From Rhexocercosporidium sp. MPI-PUGE-AT-0058 (lineage: Eukaryota; Ascomycota; Leotiomycetes; Helotiales), in the NCBI GenBank assembly GCA_020746875.1, contig JAGTJL010000007.1, forward strand, positions 2,046,001 through 2,110,000: a stretch of 64,000 nt of DNA, given 5' to 3'. The notes beneath the pieces were generated by a model. It saw nothing but the letters and a program-made list of their open reading frames with translations, did not search any database and was not told where the DNA came from. Made by a program: the position numbers and the translations under genes. Shown here one piece after another: positions 12,461 to 23,866 of this stretch (position 1 is the stretch's first letter; each line of letters starts with the position of its first letter).

Positions 12461-14337
12461 ATGGCTTTCAATTTCAACTGGTCGCCACTGACGGCAGATG
12501 CGGACTTCTACAAGAGGGCGCAGGAGATGTTGACGACTGCGCTGAATAAATCACCGAAGCCCCCGATCATCGTGGATGACATCCTGGTCAATGAGCTCAA
12601 CCTGGGAAGTGTGCCTCCCGAGCTGGAGATACTGGAGATTGGGGATTTGGCAGAAGACAGGTTCAGAGGGATCTTCAAGATGTGCTATTCTGGAGATGCC
12701 TTCCTGACCCTCAAAACGAGAGTTCAAGTACGTCGGATCGCAATGCGTAATCCTTCCACTCTTGCATCAAACCCCTTTTCGTATGAACTTGTTGTGGAGG
12801 ATTATTTATACACAAGGATACGCGCGCAGGGACTTCATCGCGGTATCCCTGGTCGTAGTATAATAGATGGCTAATATATCAACAACAGGCAAACCCCTTG
12901 AACACTTATCTATATTCGAAGCCATCTTTTACGTCACCACAGCCTCTTGCAGCTTCCTCTGGCTTGACAATACCCTTACAGATCACATTATCCGAAATCA
13001 AATTGTCGGCGTTCATCATACTGGTCTTTTCACGACAAAAAGGACTTACCCTTGTCTTCCGAAATGATCCACTCGAATCGCTCAAAGTATCGTCGACTTT
13101 CGACTCAATTCCATTCGTTCGGGACTATTTACAGAAGGAAATCGAAAAACAGTTACGCAATTTGATGATGGACGAGTTACCTGCGATCATTCACAAGCTC
13201 TCTTTGAGATTATGGTGCCCGGAACACAAAGCAAGAGAGGAGGAAGAAATGGCGCAAGCCGAGAAATTGGAAAAGGAAGAGGTTGTGGACCCATTCGGCA
13301 GCCCCCCGCAGGACGCAGTCGATTCGAGAGGGAATGTCCTGGATGCCAGTGAAATATCATCTTTATCTCTTGACGGTGGTTCTGAGATCCATTCATTGTT
13401 CTCTCAGAAGAATCTGCTTCGACTGGCTGCTCTTACGGATTCACATCGAACACTTTCGTTGTTCACCCCGTCGATCCGAGATGCTGTCTTCAGAGCTTGG
13501 GCAGGTCCATCAGAACGAAGCGAATCTGCAGGAAGTTCTACTCCGGCAACACCAAGCCTGATTAGATCTCACTCCTCAGTGGGAAGCACTAGCACGACAT
13601 ACACCTTTAACAGAGGCTCAGACGATGGTAATGGCCTACCATCTAGACCCTCCCTTGTCAGCATGCATTCGGCAACGACTGGCCTTGGTCTCGGCGCAGG
13701 TCGACATCCAAGATCCCACATGCGCAAGAAGAAGACTCGTGTTGTGAATCTTCGGAAGCCGAAGACAACCGATGATATCAGCGACTTTGGGGATAGTGAA
13801 ACGACATCAATTGTGGCAGCATCTGAACCAGCCATCCCATCACACGTTCCCGAAGAACCTGAAGATAACATCATCGATCCACCCCACTCTCCATCCCAAA
13901 GAGTGCGATTCCGCACCAACAGTATCGACCTTGGCGATTCCCCTCGGAAATCTCGAGTGTCACATCAACGACCAACACTCAATGGTGCCTTTCCCGAGCA
14001 AGTCATTGTCGATTCTCCCACACAAGAAAAGGTGGGGCCAACTACCCCAATCTTTAACCGCGAGCACCGACCTGCGTATACGCGTTCGAGTTTCGCACCC
14101 TACCCGATAGAGAAAGCCTCCAAAGCAAACTCATCTACTCATTATCCAACACCATTCTTGTCCGAAACGCCATCTGCAGCAGGAGGTATCTTGGAACAAG
14201 CTTGGGTCATGAAAATGGCAGGTGAGATTGCCCGTCGTGCACACGATGAAAAAGCATCTCGAGAAGGATTCTGGTCTCAACCTCAAAACGAAAGGGAAGA
14301 TTCTCCACCCCCAGCATACGAGGCGAAAGCCCAATAA
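12461..14337 (+). CDS. MDM34: Mitochondrial distribution and morphology protein 34 (ERMES)
   Basis: Subunit of the ER-mitochondria encounter structure, sitting on the mitochondrial outer-membrane side and binding phospholipid through its SMP domain. Exons 12461-12727 and 12889-14337 give 571 aa. The 161-bp intron is longer than most here and has a GCTAAT branch site and CAG acceptor. The N-terminus [10 protein letters not shown] is the family hallmark. The SMP domain spans about residues 1-195, with [14 protein letters not shown] and [20 protein letters not shown], and closes with [12 protein letters not shown]. The remaining 370 residues are charged, Ser/Pro-rich and disordered, with a basic [14 protein letters not shown] patch conserved in filamentous-fungal MDM34. 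Length fits filamentous ascomycetes. Function follows from the family; MDM10, MDM12 and MMM1 are not in this window. Confidence 0.96.
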
Positions 14338-15840
14338 ACACCAACACTACACTACTATAGACCCGCGCGGTCATAGACTTTTCATTTGTCGATCAAACTA
14401 AAATGGGTATGGCGTTTTTATGGAGTTGTGGAAAGGATGGGCAACATCAAGACTCCCCTCATGTGATTTTATTTGCAGCGATTTAGCGTGGTCGTTTTCC
14501 CCGACTTGGCTGGGCTCACACACTCGGTCGCTCTTTCTCTCCTGGGTAATTCTATTTTATGGGATGGGAAGGGGACTGGTGGCCGGTTGGTTTGGTCCAA
14601 TGGGTGGGTTACTTGGTTTGGGCAGGTGGTAATGGGTTGGGACCAGACTCTAATCGAGGCCCGTGTATATTTGGACTTTGGGACGGACGGAATGGGACGG
14701 ATGCACATACAGACTGGCACTAGATGTCGTCGAGATATTTTCTTTTGTTTATAGGTGGATTGTGGGATAGAGTTGTGTTCGGTTAGGCAGAAAGAGGGAG
14801 GGGTTGCAAATGCTTAGAGCTTGGAAGAAGCGTTCAGAACGGAGCAGAATCGCAGCACTGTATTGTAATACTAGTGTACACACCACCACCATACCTACCT
14901 ACCTACCTGACTACAGGACATGGCATGGACATTGAATGGATGATCTTCGACTTTTCATTCTTAACTTTACCTTTGTTTGTCAGTGAGGGTCATACTAATG
15001 AAATTCCCCAAAGCAGCCAGATATAGATCTAACTACTGTATAAGCACCTTAAAGCAAGTAGGTACTGTACACAACTTAAACAGGGCTGAAATCGGCATCG
15101 GTGCTGCATCATCCCGCCTCTAGAGCCGCACCAAAATTGCTTGACCCTGACTGGCACCGGGTGAATCTTATACCCGTATTATCTCTACCCACTGCTTCCT
15201 CGGCCCCTCCCCCTCTCCCTTCAGTAACCAGTTATAAGTTGCAACAGATTGCAGGATCTCAAATCAAATCAGTTTCAGTATCAGCATCAGTAATCAAAAA
15301 AGCCTTTTCTTGTTTCTTGCTGAGCAGGAGTTTCGGAGTCGGGAGAATCATAAAGATCTGGTGTTCCACAAGGGATACCTAGGTATGTTTTGCAAGCCAA
15401 GCGCGACGTCAGAATAGGCTGGCGATGGGTCAATTGGCGGTGAGGGGCACAGATCCTACGAACGAGGCAGGAAAAGGCTGAAACTGAGACCCAGCTTAGA
15501 AATCAACAACAAAAATTGAGATGACAAATTCGGTCGGATTTAAGCTTAATGTAAGTAAGGCTGAGAGCTTGATTTGGTGACAGGTGTTCAGACTCCAAAC
15601 CAATCTCTTGTTACTGTTTTGGGAAAAGAGGGGTTTTATGGAGGGGTTGGAGGGGTAGCGGGCTAGGGAGGACAGGTTAGATATTTAAGGTGGCAGACTT
15701 CTTCCTTATTTTCTTTCTTTTCGTTTGTATTTATTCAACAACACTCGACTTTCTTATCCAAGCTTCGCAGATCTCAATCGTTCACTTCAAGACTTGTCTT
15801 CTCAACCTCTCACACAAACTCCCACAGACACATCACCAAA
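14338..15840. other. Intergenic 1.5 kb
   Basis: Contains the MDM34 3' flank, a (TACC)4 microsatellite at 14892-14907, and near 15678 an AT-rich TATTTAAG element about 160 bp before the DUF1993 start that could act as a TATA box. No gene is seen. Confidence 0.5.
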
Positions 15841-16690
15841 ATGGCAATCACACTCTACTCCCTCACGATCCCCGTCTTCCTCAAGCACCTCAACACCCTT
15901 TCAAAGCTCCTCGCCAAGGGAACGAAGCATGCAGAGGATAGCAGCAATGAGCTTACCAAGGAGAAGTTGGTTGGTGCGAAGCTGATTGCTGATATGGGCG
16001 ATTTGGTGTATCAGAGTAAGTGAATGGTTTCCTTTGAGGGTTCTAGAGGGAGGAAAGGGGAAGGGAGAGGGATGGGTTGCATCACGTGTTGAGACTCTTG
16101 AGCAAGCGCTTGAAAAGGGTGTTGGAATCTTCTCGAATTTATTCTCCTACAGTCAATTCCAAGCATCAACAACTTGCTATAGCCGTAACCATGCTAATAC
16201 CCCTCCCTCACAGTCCAGCGTCTCTCCGACACGGCCAAAGGCTTCGCCGTCCGCGTTGCCAAGATCGAGAACGTCCCCCTCGAAGACAACGAGAAGACGG
16301 TGGAAGACCTGCAGGCCCGAATCGCCAAGACGATTGAGATCCTAGAGAGTGTCAAGGAGGCTGATGTCAATGCTGCTGAGGATGCGGAGGTCATTCTCAA
16401 GACGAGAACTGCAGAGCTGAAATTTACTGGGCAGAGTGAGTTTTGTGCTTTTTTTTATTCTTCTACTTCTTTGAGGATGGGTATGAGGTTGAGGCCTAAT
16501 ATCGGGGGATGTTGTGGAATGGAATAATGGAGATGCTGAAATGGATGGGTGAGGAACTGACTGATGTTGTATAGGCTATACGACTAACTACGCCCTACCA
16601 AACTTCTACTTCCACTTTGTCACTGCGTATGCGCTTCTTCGAAAGGAGGGCGTTGATGTTGGAAAGAACGATTATCTGGGACGAAGCTAG
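15841..16690 (+). CDS. DUF1993 family protein
   Basis: Small soluble helical protein of unknown biochemical activity; the family is shared by fungi and bacteria. Three exons, 15841-16015, 16214-16435 and 16575-16690, give 170 aa, the usual family length. Both introns (198 and 139 bp) are in phase 1, and joining them gives uninterrupted family sequence. The N-terminal helix is YSLTIPVFLKHLNTLSKLL, the middle has GAKLIADMGDLVYQ and then DTAKGFAVRVA, and the C-terminus has TNYALPNFYFHFVTAYALLR, the family's most recognisable stretch. It ends KNDYLGRS, also typical of fungal members. DUF1993 proteins have a DinB-like four-helix look, but I see no metal triad. No neighbouring gene suggests a pathway. 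Confidence 0.93.
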
Positions 16691-18193
16691 ACCTCCTGAT
16701 TTATTAAGCCGATTTTGATTTGCGAGGTGTTAAGATGGCCACAATGAAAAGATTGTCTGGCATGGTATTGGACCTGAACATGGCATAGAAACAAGAAAAG
16801 TACATGCAATGAAATTAAATGAAAAAGTTCACCACAATATTTCTTCATGCAACCTGTGCTTGGGACTTTTGATTAAAGAGTGAGTGTCTTTGATAAGCTA
16901 ATTCTAGTGCAATCGAATCTTCGAATTGTCATATAGTACCCGAATGTGACCAAATAGATAGTTACAATCGACCGGAAATCGACCTTAACATCCGATGAGT
17001 TTTACTTCTCGTAAATCTTTCTTCAAAACAAGCAAGGTAGATCATTTTAAGCTTCATGCTAGTCAATCCAGTAAAGCTAACCTCTTCTGTAGCGGGGAAG
17101 TCCTCTCTGACTGGTTGGTTAACAAGATGTGAGGCTGTCTTCCACAACAAAGAGATGGTCAAGTCTCCCTGACTGCCTCGTGAGTGCGCCACCTCGTCTT
17201 TTCCCCCCCTTCGATTTCCCCCCTCTACTCTTTCGTTGAATCTGGACTTGAAAGTTTGAGATGATGTATAGAAACTGGAGTTGGATAATTGACTCGGATT
17301 GTGTACTTCGTATGTTTGTGATGAAATGGGTGTTCTTGGGGCTACGAAAGCGGAGCGAGAGCGAAAGCGAAAGCGAGCGAAAGCAATTGACTTGACTTTG
17401 ACGCTCGAAATTGACTTTTAGATTCTACATCTTTAGGATTCTTCGGATCTTTCGTCTTACCTAATATTTGCTCCTGCCTAGTATCTGTTTCTGTTTCTGT
17501 TAAACTTCTCTGAGAGAACAGTAGAGGAATGGATGGGGTGATTTTTCCCGCCTTCATATTGCTGCACTCGGTCTTGATCTCGGTCTACTGAGTTGTATTG
17601 ACGGCCGAGACAGACGACCCGAAAACTCGGTTCGGCGGAGGGCGGGGTTCGATTGGCTGTTTCTTGCTGATCTTCACAGGGTGTGTGAGGCGCTCTCTCA
17701 GCCCCTAAATTCCATGTACAGGACTCGTGTCCATGCATGCATCTGCACAGCACACCACACACCACTCACAACTCACCCGTCGGGTTGGGAACGACGGGGA
17801 TGTGGTGCGGAAGGTTGATGGTGGGTGCGGGTCTAGTGCGGCGAGGGTTGGTACAGTCCTGGTATTGGTGTTGGTATCGATTGGTGGAGTTGAAGGATCC
17901 TCGGTTCTTTGGAAGAAGGTAACGTAAGGCTGCCTGGTTGATGGCGGAGTTGGTATTGGCTGGAAGGGAGGTAAGGCATACTCCACATAAAGGTCTAGAT
18001 CACGCTGGGATGTTGCGATTTATTCTCTTCTCCGTCTTCTTTACATATACATCTTCCTTCCTCTCTTGTCCTCTCTTGTCCTCTCTTCGATATTCCTTTT
18101 GCATTTTGTTATGCAATAAAATTAGGCTCCAGGACCAATTCATTTTCCATAGAGGCTTATCACGAGATTCATTTTACAATCCGATCATCTAAA
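16691..18193. other. Intergenic 1.5 kb
   Basis: No gene supported. Contains an imperfect GCGAAA-type purine repeat around 17350-17385 and a 10-bp tandem repeat at 18059-18088, just upstream of the F-box gene. Several short frames around 17700-17930 sit in GT-rich sequence and look random. Confidence 0.45.
18059..18088. repeat. 10-bp tandem repeat TCCTCTCTTG x3
   Basis: Three head-to-tail copies; the third differs only in its last base. It is a pyrimidine tract about 105 bp before the F-box start codon, where fungal promoters often have CT-rich elements. A regulatory role is possible but not shown. Confidence 0.85.
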
Positions 18194-19793
18194 ATGGAAT
18201 CCGAGCCCATCCCTTCACTCTCAACCCTCCCCTCCGAGATCCTTCAGCAAATTTCAACATACCTGCCCCCCTCATCTGTCATATGCCTCCTCCTCGTCAA
18301 CCGCTCCCTGAAAAGGGCAGTCGATCACTGGTCTATGTGGCGAAGTCTTATTTCAGGAAATCCAAGATTCCCGAATGGCATCCTAAGTTCGGCCGGAGAG
18401 GAAGGCTGGAAGAGATATGTACTTGCGGATATTAAGGCTAGGAGATGGCAGGAGGGTGGGAGAGGCGGTGGAGCGAGGTTGATACTGCAGGTGGACGATT
18501 TGAGGTGGTTGCCTATGTTGATGGCTATTCATCGTAAGTTCTGTCTCCCTCCCCCCCTCTCTCTTTAGCTCTCTCTCTGCGCAAAGGGAGTGGTGCAGGT
18601 GGAATTGGAATTGCAATTGACGAAAAAGACGAGGCTGACGGGGAAGAATAGATCCAATCTTACGGACTATAACTCCAGGAATGGCGAGACATCTTGCGAT
18701 TCAAGCATCGCCTTGTTCTCAAGCAACCCTGTTTGAGAGATCATCCATTGAGCATGGAGAAGATCAAAAACGGACACTTAGCTTCCCCACAAATCCAAAA
18801 ACATCCCTTTCGAACTCGGAATGGAAAAGCAAACTCGCGGGATCATTCTGTCTCGCAGTAGCACACATGTCATCTCTCGTACCTCAAGACCAGGAAGAAG
18901 CAGCAGAAGGCCAAGACGACAACGATGAAAATTCAGACTATAATACAGCAGCAGAAAGACAAATACGAATACCCCACTCACCACAGCTCAGCAAAGTTCC
19001 CTGGTTCAACATCCATACCTCGGAGCCGTCTCTTTCAGCAGACAAGAAAGCAACATTGGTTACCGCCCTACATGCCCTCGCCTTAACAGCAATCGCCCAT
19101 TTCAGCACCGAACTCGCCCTCGCCATCTTAGAACACCGTACAGGATCCACGACCCTCTCTCAAATCTCGCACCCACCCAACTCCTCAACCCTACCTCTAT
19201 CACACCTGCCATCCCTGCCTGACCCCCTTAGTACCGACTGTGTAGAGAAATTCGGCACGTGCCATCTCAAAATAATGGCTACGCCTGAGTTCTTCGAAGA
19301 AGGCGAATGGACGGGCGCGTATGCCTATACGGGACTCTGGGGCGTGAGGAACGGGGGGGCCTCGAGGAGTGGAGAAAGGGTGGATATCTTTAATTGTGTG
19401 GGGGGTGTGAATCGGACGGTGCGGTTGAATGGACTTGATAGGCCGAATGAGAGGTTTGGGTTTGTTGTTGAAGAGAGGATAAGGTTTAGGAGGGTTGCGG
19501 ATGAGGGGGTGGGAGGGGAAGGGGATGTTTTTGTACTGAGGAGTAATTGCTTTTATAGCCAGATGGGTACGCATGTTCTGGAGTTGAGGGTGAGGAGGAG
19601 TACCGGCTTGATTGGAGTGAGGGAGTGGAATGCTGAGGGTGTGGCGAGGGGGAATGAGAAGGGAACGGGGGGTGGGAATTCGAGCGGTGCGGTACTGACT
19701 CCGTTTGGGGTTGTTGGTGCGATAGGTGTCGGGACTAGTTGGATGTGGCTTTGGAGAAGGGAGTGGAGTGGTGGTTTTGAGGGGGCTGCGTGA
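18194..19793 (+). CDS. F-box protein
   Basis: Probable substrate-recognition subunit of an SCF ubiquitin ligase. Exons 18194-18533 and 18652-19793 (intron 118 bp, GCTGAC branch site, phase 1) give 493 aa. The F-box lies at about residues 8-50: LSTLPSEILQQISTYLPP, then SVICLLLVNRSLKRAV, with the expected Leu-Pro-x-Glu-Ile start. No LRR, WD40 or Kelch repeats follow. The middle has an acidic linker (EEAAEGQDDNDENSDY), then a helical segment. A C-terminal region with ECGxW-like content (GEWTGAYAYTGLWGV, about residue 325) resembles the ligand-binding half of fungal F-box proteins of unknown substrate. The last 20 residues are hydrophobic. Codon use in the last third shifts to G-rich codons. The target is unknown. 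Confidence 0.87.
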
Positions 19794-20144
19794 GGAGTGG
19801 ATTGGATGAAAGGATGTGCGGCATGAGAGGAACTTTTGGATACCAGGGTAACTGGCCGGACCAACGCGATGGATGGTATGATGAAAAGAAGGACCGCTGG
19901 CACTAGCAAAGTTCAAAGATAGCGGGGAAAGTTGAAACCTCTTGGCCCAGCAAAGATATCCAACGACTCTGACCATGAAACGCAACAGACATGGCCTGGA
20001 TTGCAGAACTGTACTGGTATCAGAACGACATGCGCGCTTGAAACAGAAGATATCTAATCTACACCCGTTATACAAGCCACTCACCCAAGTCTCACTCTCC
20101 AACTCCATATCCTACGGATCCTCCATCTATTCTCACACAAAAAC
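19794..20144. other. Convergent intergenic spacer
   Basis: Shared 3' flank between the F-box gene (+) and the VPS62-like gene (-). No coding signal was seen. A long open frame on the minus strand that overlaps it is antisense to the F-box gene and is not a gene. Confidence 0.55.
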
Positions 20145-21580
20145 TTACAATCTATCCTTAACCACACACTCCCTCGTTGGCAAGCAAACATCCGGTCTAT
20201 CCAGATGCTTGAACCACGGCCCCTGAGGCCCACCAACCCACTTTACATAGCCATAGAATTCTTCTTGGCCATTCTTATCGATTGGAAACTGGGCGTCTCC
20301 CCATTTTCCCTCAAAGTACAAGTAGTTAACAGGCGTGTCCTCAATCGCGGGCGTGAACTCTTTCTTCTCGGTTGAGTACGTGTAATAATATGCCGATAGG
20401 GTCGGATCCCATAATTTCCCCTGCTGTGTCCGATCGTACACTACGTGGGCTGGGATGAGGCCATCTGGAGAGTCGTCAGCAAGTACAGAATATGGTGCGA
20501 ATGGATGCAAAAGTACTGGTGTTGTGGAGGTCTAGATTACCGGCTACTGCGTAGTTTGCATGGGATCCTTTCGCGCTAAAAGACACTGGTCGTTTGCCGA
20601 TCTTCTGAACGGCTGGGTAGGTGAATGCGAATCCAAACTCGTGCTGGGAGAACCAGACCGCAGTCGGAGTGCCGTTTTGGAAGCGGACCATGTTGTGTTC
20701 CCTGACATCAGATCAGCAATGGGATAACTTTGGGGCGGTGAACAATGTACCAGTCTCCAAGATGATTACCAACTCGATGTCCAGCTGCGGACGGTCCTTC
20801 GTTGAAAATGTACCAATACATGTAAAAAGCATCGATGAGACCGCTTCCTTTATCGACAACAATGACCACACAGCTCTTTGCGTTGTCGGTTCTGTAGGTT
20901 ACTGGGTCTGGTTCTTGGCCGTGCAAGAACTTAGGTAAAGTGACTACATCTTCTGTTGACGATAAAAATATGCTTTCCCCGCCAAGCTCGTTCAATTCAT
21001 TCAGGTTGTCAAGTGTCAAGGGATTTGGACCACCCTCAACGGCAGTGAAATTAATAGCCGGGTATGTGTTTTCGAGGTGTTTCGCCATGTCACTTGGATA
21101 GTAGGCATCGTCTCTATGAAGATAGACATAGGGGGCTGATGTCACATGTCAGCTCTGTAGACATTGAAGACAAGTGATACACACCATATTCAAGGACATA
21201 TTCTGGGATTGACGTATGATTTAGACTTTTTGCAAGTTCTTCCGTCAAAGATATCGATTCCGGTGATATCTTAACCGACATCGCCTCATTTGAATTCATG
21301 TAAGCTGAGTATGACAGCGCAAGAACGAAGACAATCAAAATGACGAAGACAAGCTAATAGCACGTGACCTGTAAGCTTCTGCTCGAAATTGAGAGTGTTG
21401 GCCACCACATACCCAGACTTTCGAGACGTTCTCGACGAAATCTCGGGTCCTAGGTGGTATCCATCTTGTGAGGATGCTTTGCTGCTTGAATGTTGGTTTG
21501 GAGGTGTCCTCACGGGGAAGGAAGGCATCGTTCTCAAGCTCCCCTAGTTCGACGTCTTCATGGGCATCATATTCATGCAT
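20145..21580 (-). CDS. VPS62-like membrane-anchored protein
   Basis: Member of the vacuolar protein sorting 62 family, defined by a yeast vacuolar sorting phenotype; the biochemical role is unknown. Five exons on the minus strand: 21580-21413, 21353-21185, 21135-20751, 20701-20541 and 20464-20145, giving 400 aa. Introns are 59, 49, 49 and 76 bp. The N-terminus is cytosolic and acidic. A membrane anchor (LVFVILIVFVLALSYSAYMN) starts exon 2, so the rest is probably lumenal or extracellular. The family core is clear: YAPYVYLHRDDAYYPSDM near the anchor, FNEGPSAAGHRVGNHLGDWE in the middle, GSHANYAV, then LWDPTLSAYYY and WGDAQFPI. The last intron leaves a slightly shortened loop after GSHANYAV compared with relatives. 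It converges with the F-box gene. Confidence 0.92.
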
Positions 21581-23866
21581 CTTTGAGTTTCCTATTCAAG
21601 GCAGCACTATAACCAAGAGTACGCAAGTGACAGGATGCGTCTATCGATATCCCCTGGTGATGGCGTTCGGCGAAGGGGAGATGAAGGCGGAGAGGCTGTG
21701 GGTCGGCCGTGCATCATAGGTACGGAACACCGGGACAACAGAGAAATCCCCAAAGTTATTTAACTGACGCCAGTTGAGGATAAAGGCGTGTAGCTAGAAT
21801 ATGTCTTTTGTGTTCATGGCGAGAGGGGTGATGGACGCGATGCCGACTGGATTGATAGGTGATACTCTACTCGGGATCTTGGAAGTTTGAGGTTGATGGT
21901 CTTCGAGGCTGAGTCAGCATTCGGATCTACAGCCCAAGACTAAGCTAAACTTAAACAGCGACCGTTGCATTCTATCAGCTTTATACTAGGACTGGAATTC
22001 AAATAGACAACTGAATATTTGATAGGTAATCATGTTCGTCTTATTTAATAATAGTTATTCTGACTGTTCTTTCTCGCCGGCCACGGCGAGAAATTTCTGG
22101 TTTGAGCCTGGCAGTGATCGCTTGATTCGCCATTCGCCATAGAAAAGCACTCCTCGAGGTTACCTCGAGGAGTAACTTATGTAGAACGATTAGATGAGAC
22201 CTGCTGGTCTGATTTCGCCGCCGGGGTGAGGTGGTACGTGGTGAGACTAAGAGGAAGATTATACGGGGGTAAAGGAAAGTGAAAAAGGGGTAATAAACTT
22301 TTAGATTTTTAATTAAATTATAGAAGAGAAGAGAAAGAAGAATATAAGGGGAGACTACTAGGGAAGACAAGAAAATTACTTTGAAAAAAGAAAAGAAAAA
22401 CAGGAAAGTAAAAGGGATAAACGATTATATATATTCGCTTAGACGTCTCGGAGGCTAAGAGTTTAACTCCTCTTTTATTTCTATATATCTTACTTTTATC
22501 TCCTTACACACCTCGCTTCACGAAATAAGGCTCTTAGCCAAAAAAAAAAAATCTACTCTTCTTCAGCGTATGAGCTTTTATTCCTTAGTGTGTTATACGC
22601 TATAGCTATAGGGCACCTCAAGGAATTACCTCGGGGAGTGCTTTTCTAGGGTCATCGGACCTAGTGAAAGCGGAAATTCAGGAGCAAAATCTTGACGACT
22701 CATGTTTTTATAGCAACGTGTGTTTTTATGAGATGAGTGCTTTATGGAGATATCCTGGAGAGATGGTCTTTCATACATCTAGAGGAACCTCGGAAAGAGA
22801 AATCTTTTAAATTGACCGAACAGGCGATAGGAAGAAATAAGATAGCCAAGAATAGGTCGTCGTTGACCAAGTATACTTACTCAGATAGAATGCGGTTATT
22901 TCAATATACGATATATAAAACATGACGTTGAAATGAATAAGATCATACTCGTAAGGAGTGCAAGTTATTTCGTAACGGAAATATGTCAACAAGCGGGCTG
23001 ACCAACCCTACGAAGAAGAACGTTGTTCATAATCTGAAATTGCAGAAGAGCGGAAATCGCAGACTCTGTTATTCGAAGCCAAAACACTTAGACTGAAGTC
23101 GAAAGCTGTCTCGCTGGACAGAAACGCTTTATCATAACATGTCTCAATTTTTTGAGCTAAGCTTTTCCCCAGATCGATCCCTCGGATAGCAGGCTAAATG
23201 TTGGCGCCAATACTGGCTCCCGATTTTCCGGTATAGATCGTAACAAAATTACGATGGCGAGCCACTTAATTTTCTACCTCAAATGGAACCCCAACTAGAC
23301 AGGGAGACTGATTTTGAAGGGCCTCCTCACCAAGAGGGGCGCAGTCTCGGCTGGTGAATTAAGCGAGAACAGAGGCGTCAACTCGGTCGGGTGACTGGAC
23401 GGCTTCATCTGCAGCCCGTCACAATAGGAACATTACGGCGTATTTGGGCCGCCCTGAATATGTGCCGAACTGTTGTTGGTGGCGCTGAACGCAGCCGAAA
23501 TACTTGAGATGGTGTAGATAAAGGTGACAAGAGGGTTAGACTTGAATTCTTCCGCTGCTGACTTGCTGCAGGCTTACTACTGGGCTTTGCCAATCGCCTT
23601 GAGTGCATGTCTGCGCCACTGCGCTGTCGCCGTTCCCTCAAATGATAAAATTACTGTCCTTATCGCGGAATTGAGAATAACGAGTTTCGATTGCCTTTTG
23701 ATGATAAGGAGAGCTCATCCCCAGAACCAGTAAATCTGGTACGTGGGTTCTGCAAATAATCCATTCTAGTGACTTGTGACCCATACTTTGTCACACAACG
23801 CCAGAAGGGCATACACCGATATCCTCACATCTCTAGCTATCTACGGAACGCACCCAGGCATTCAAT
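21581..23866. other. AT-rich intergenic region with MITE
   Basis: 2.3 kb without a supported gene. Positions 22010-23000 are strongly AT-rich compared with flanks and contain the MITE described separately. A frame around 23040-23145 (+) encodes a short Lys/Leu/Glu-rich helix ending in a stop, which might be a relic of a transposase tail, but this is weak. The last 100 bp is the RING-gene promoter. Confidence 0.5.
22140..22648. mobile_element. TA-flanked MITE with palindromic terminal repeats
   Basis: The left end reads TA-GAAAAGCACTCCTC and the right end reads GAGTGCTTTTC-TA. These are inverted copies of each other, and both are flanked by TA, the target duplication of Tc1/mariner elements. 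The left terminal repeat also contains a perfect inner palindrome at 22149-22173 (12-nt arms, one central base). The matching right palindrome at about 22613-22646 is degraded, with changes such as CTCGAGG to CTCAAGG. The interior (about 440 bp) is AT-rich and has no transposase frame, so the element is non-autonomous. Length and structure fit a fungal MITE. No coding capacity is claimed. Confidence 0.8.

Noticed and set aside
13569..13919. Minus-strand frame inside MDM34
   Set aside because: Lies entirely antisense to the MDM34 disordered region and has no independent features.
19200..20108. Open frame of 302 codons on the minus strand
   Set aside because: Antisense to the F-box gene; composition is dominated by Pro, Thr and Ser from G-rich complement and no domain is visible.
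23040..23145. Possible transposase tail (charged helix, 34 codons) on +
   Set aside because: Too short, preceded by a stop and without DDE or HTH sequence nearby; not enough to call a relic.
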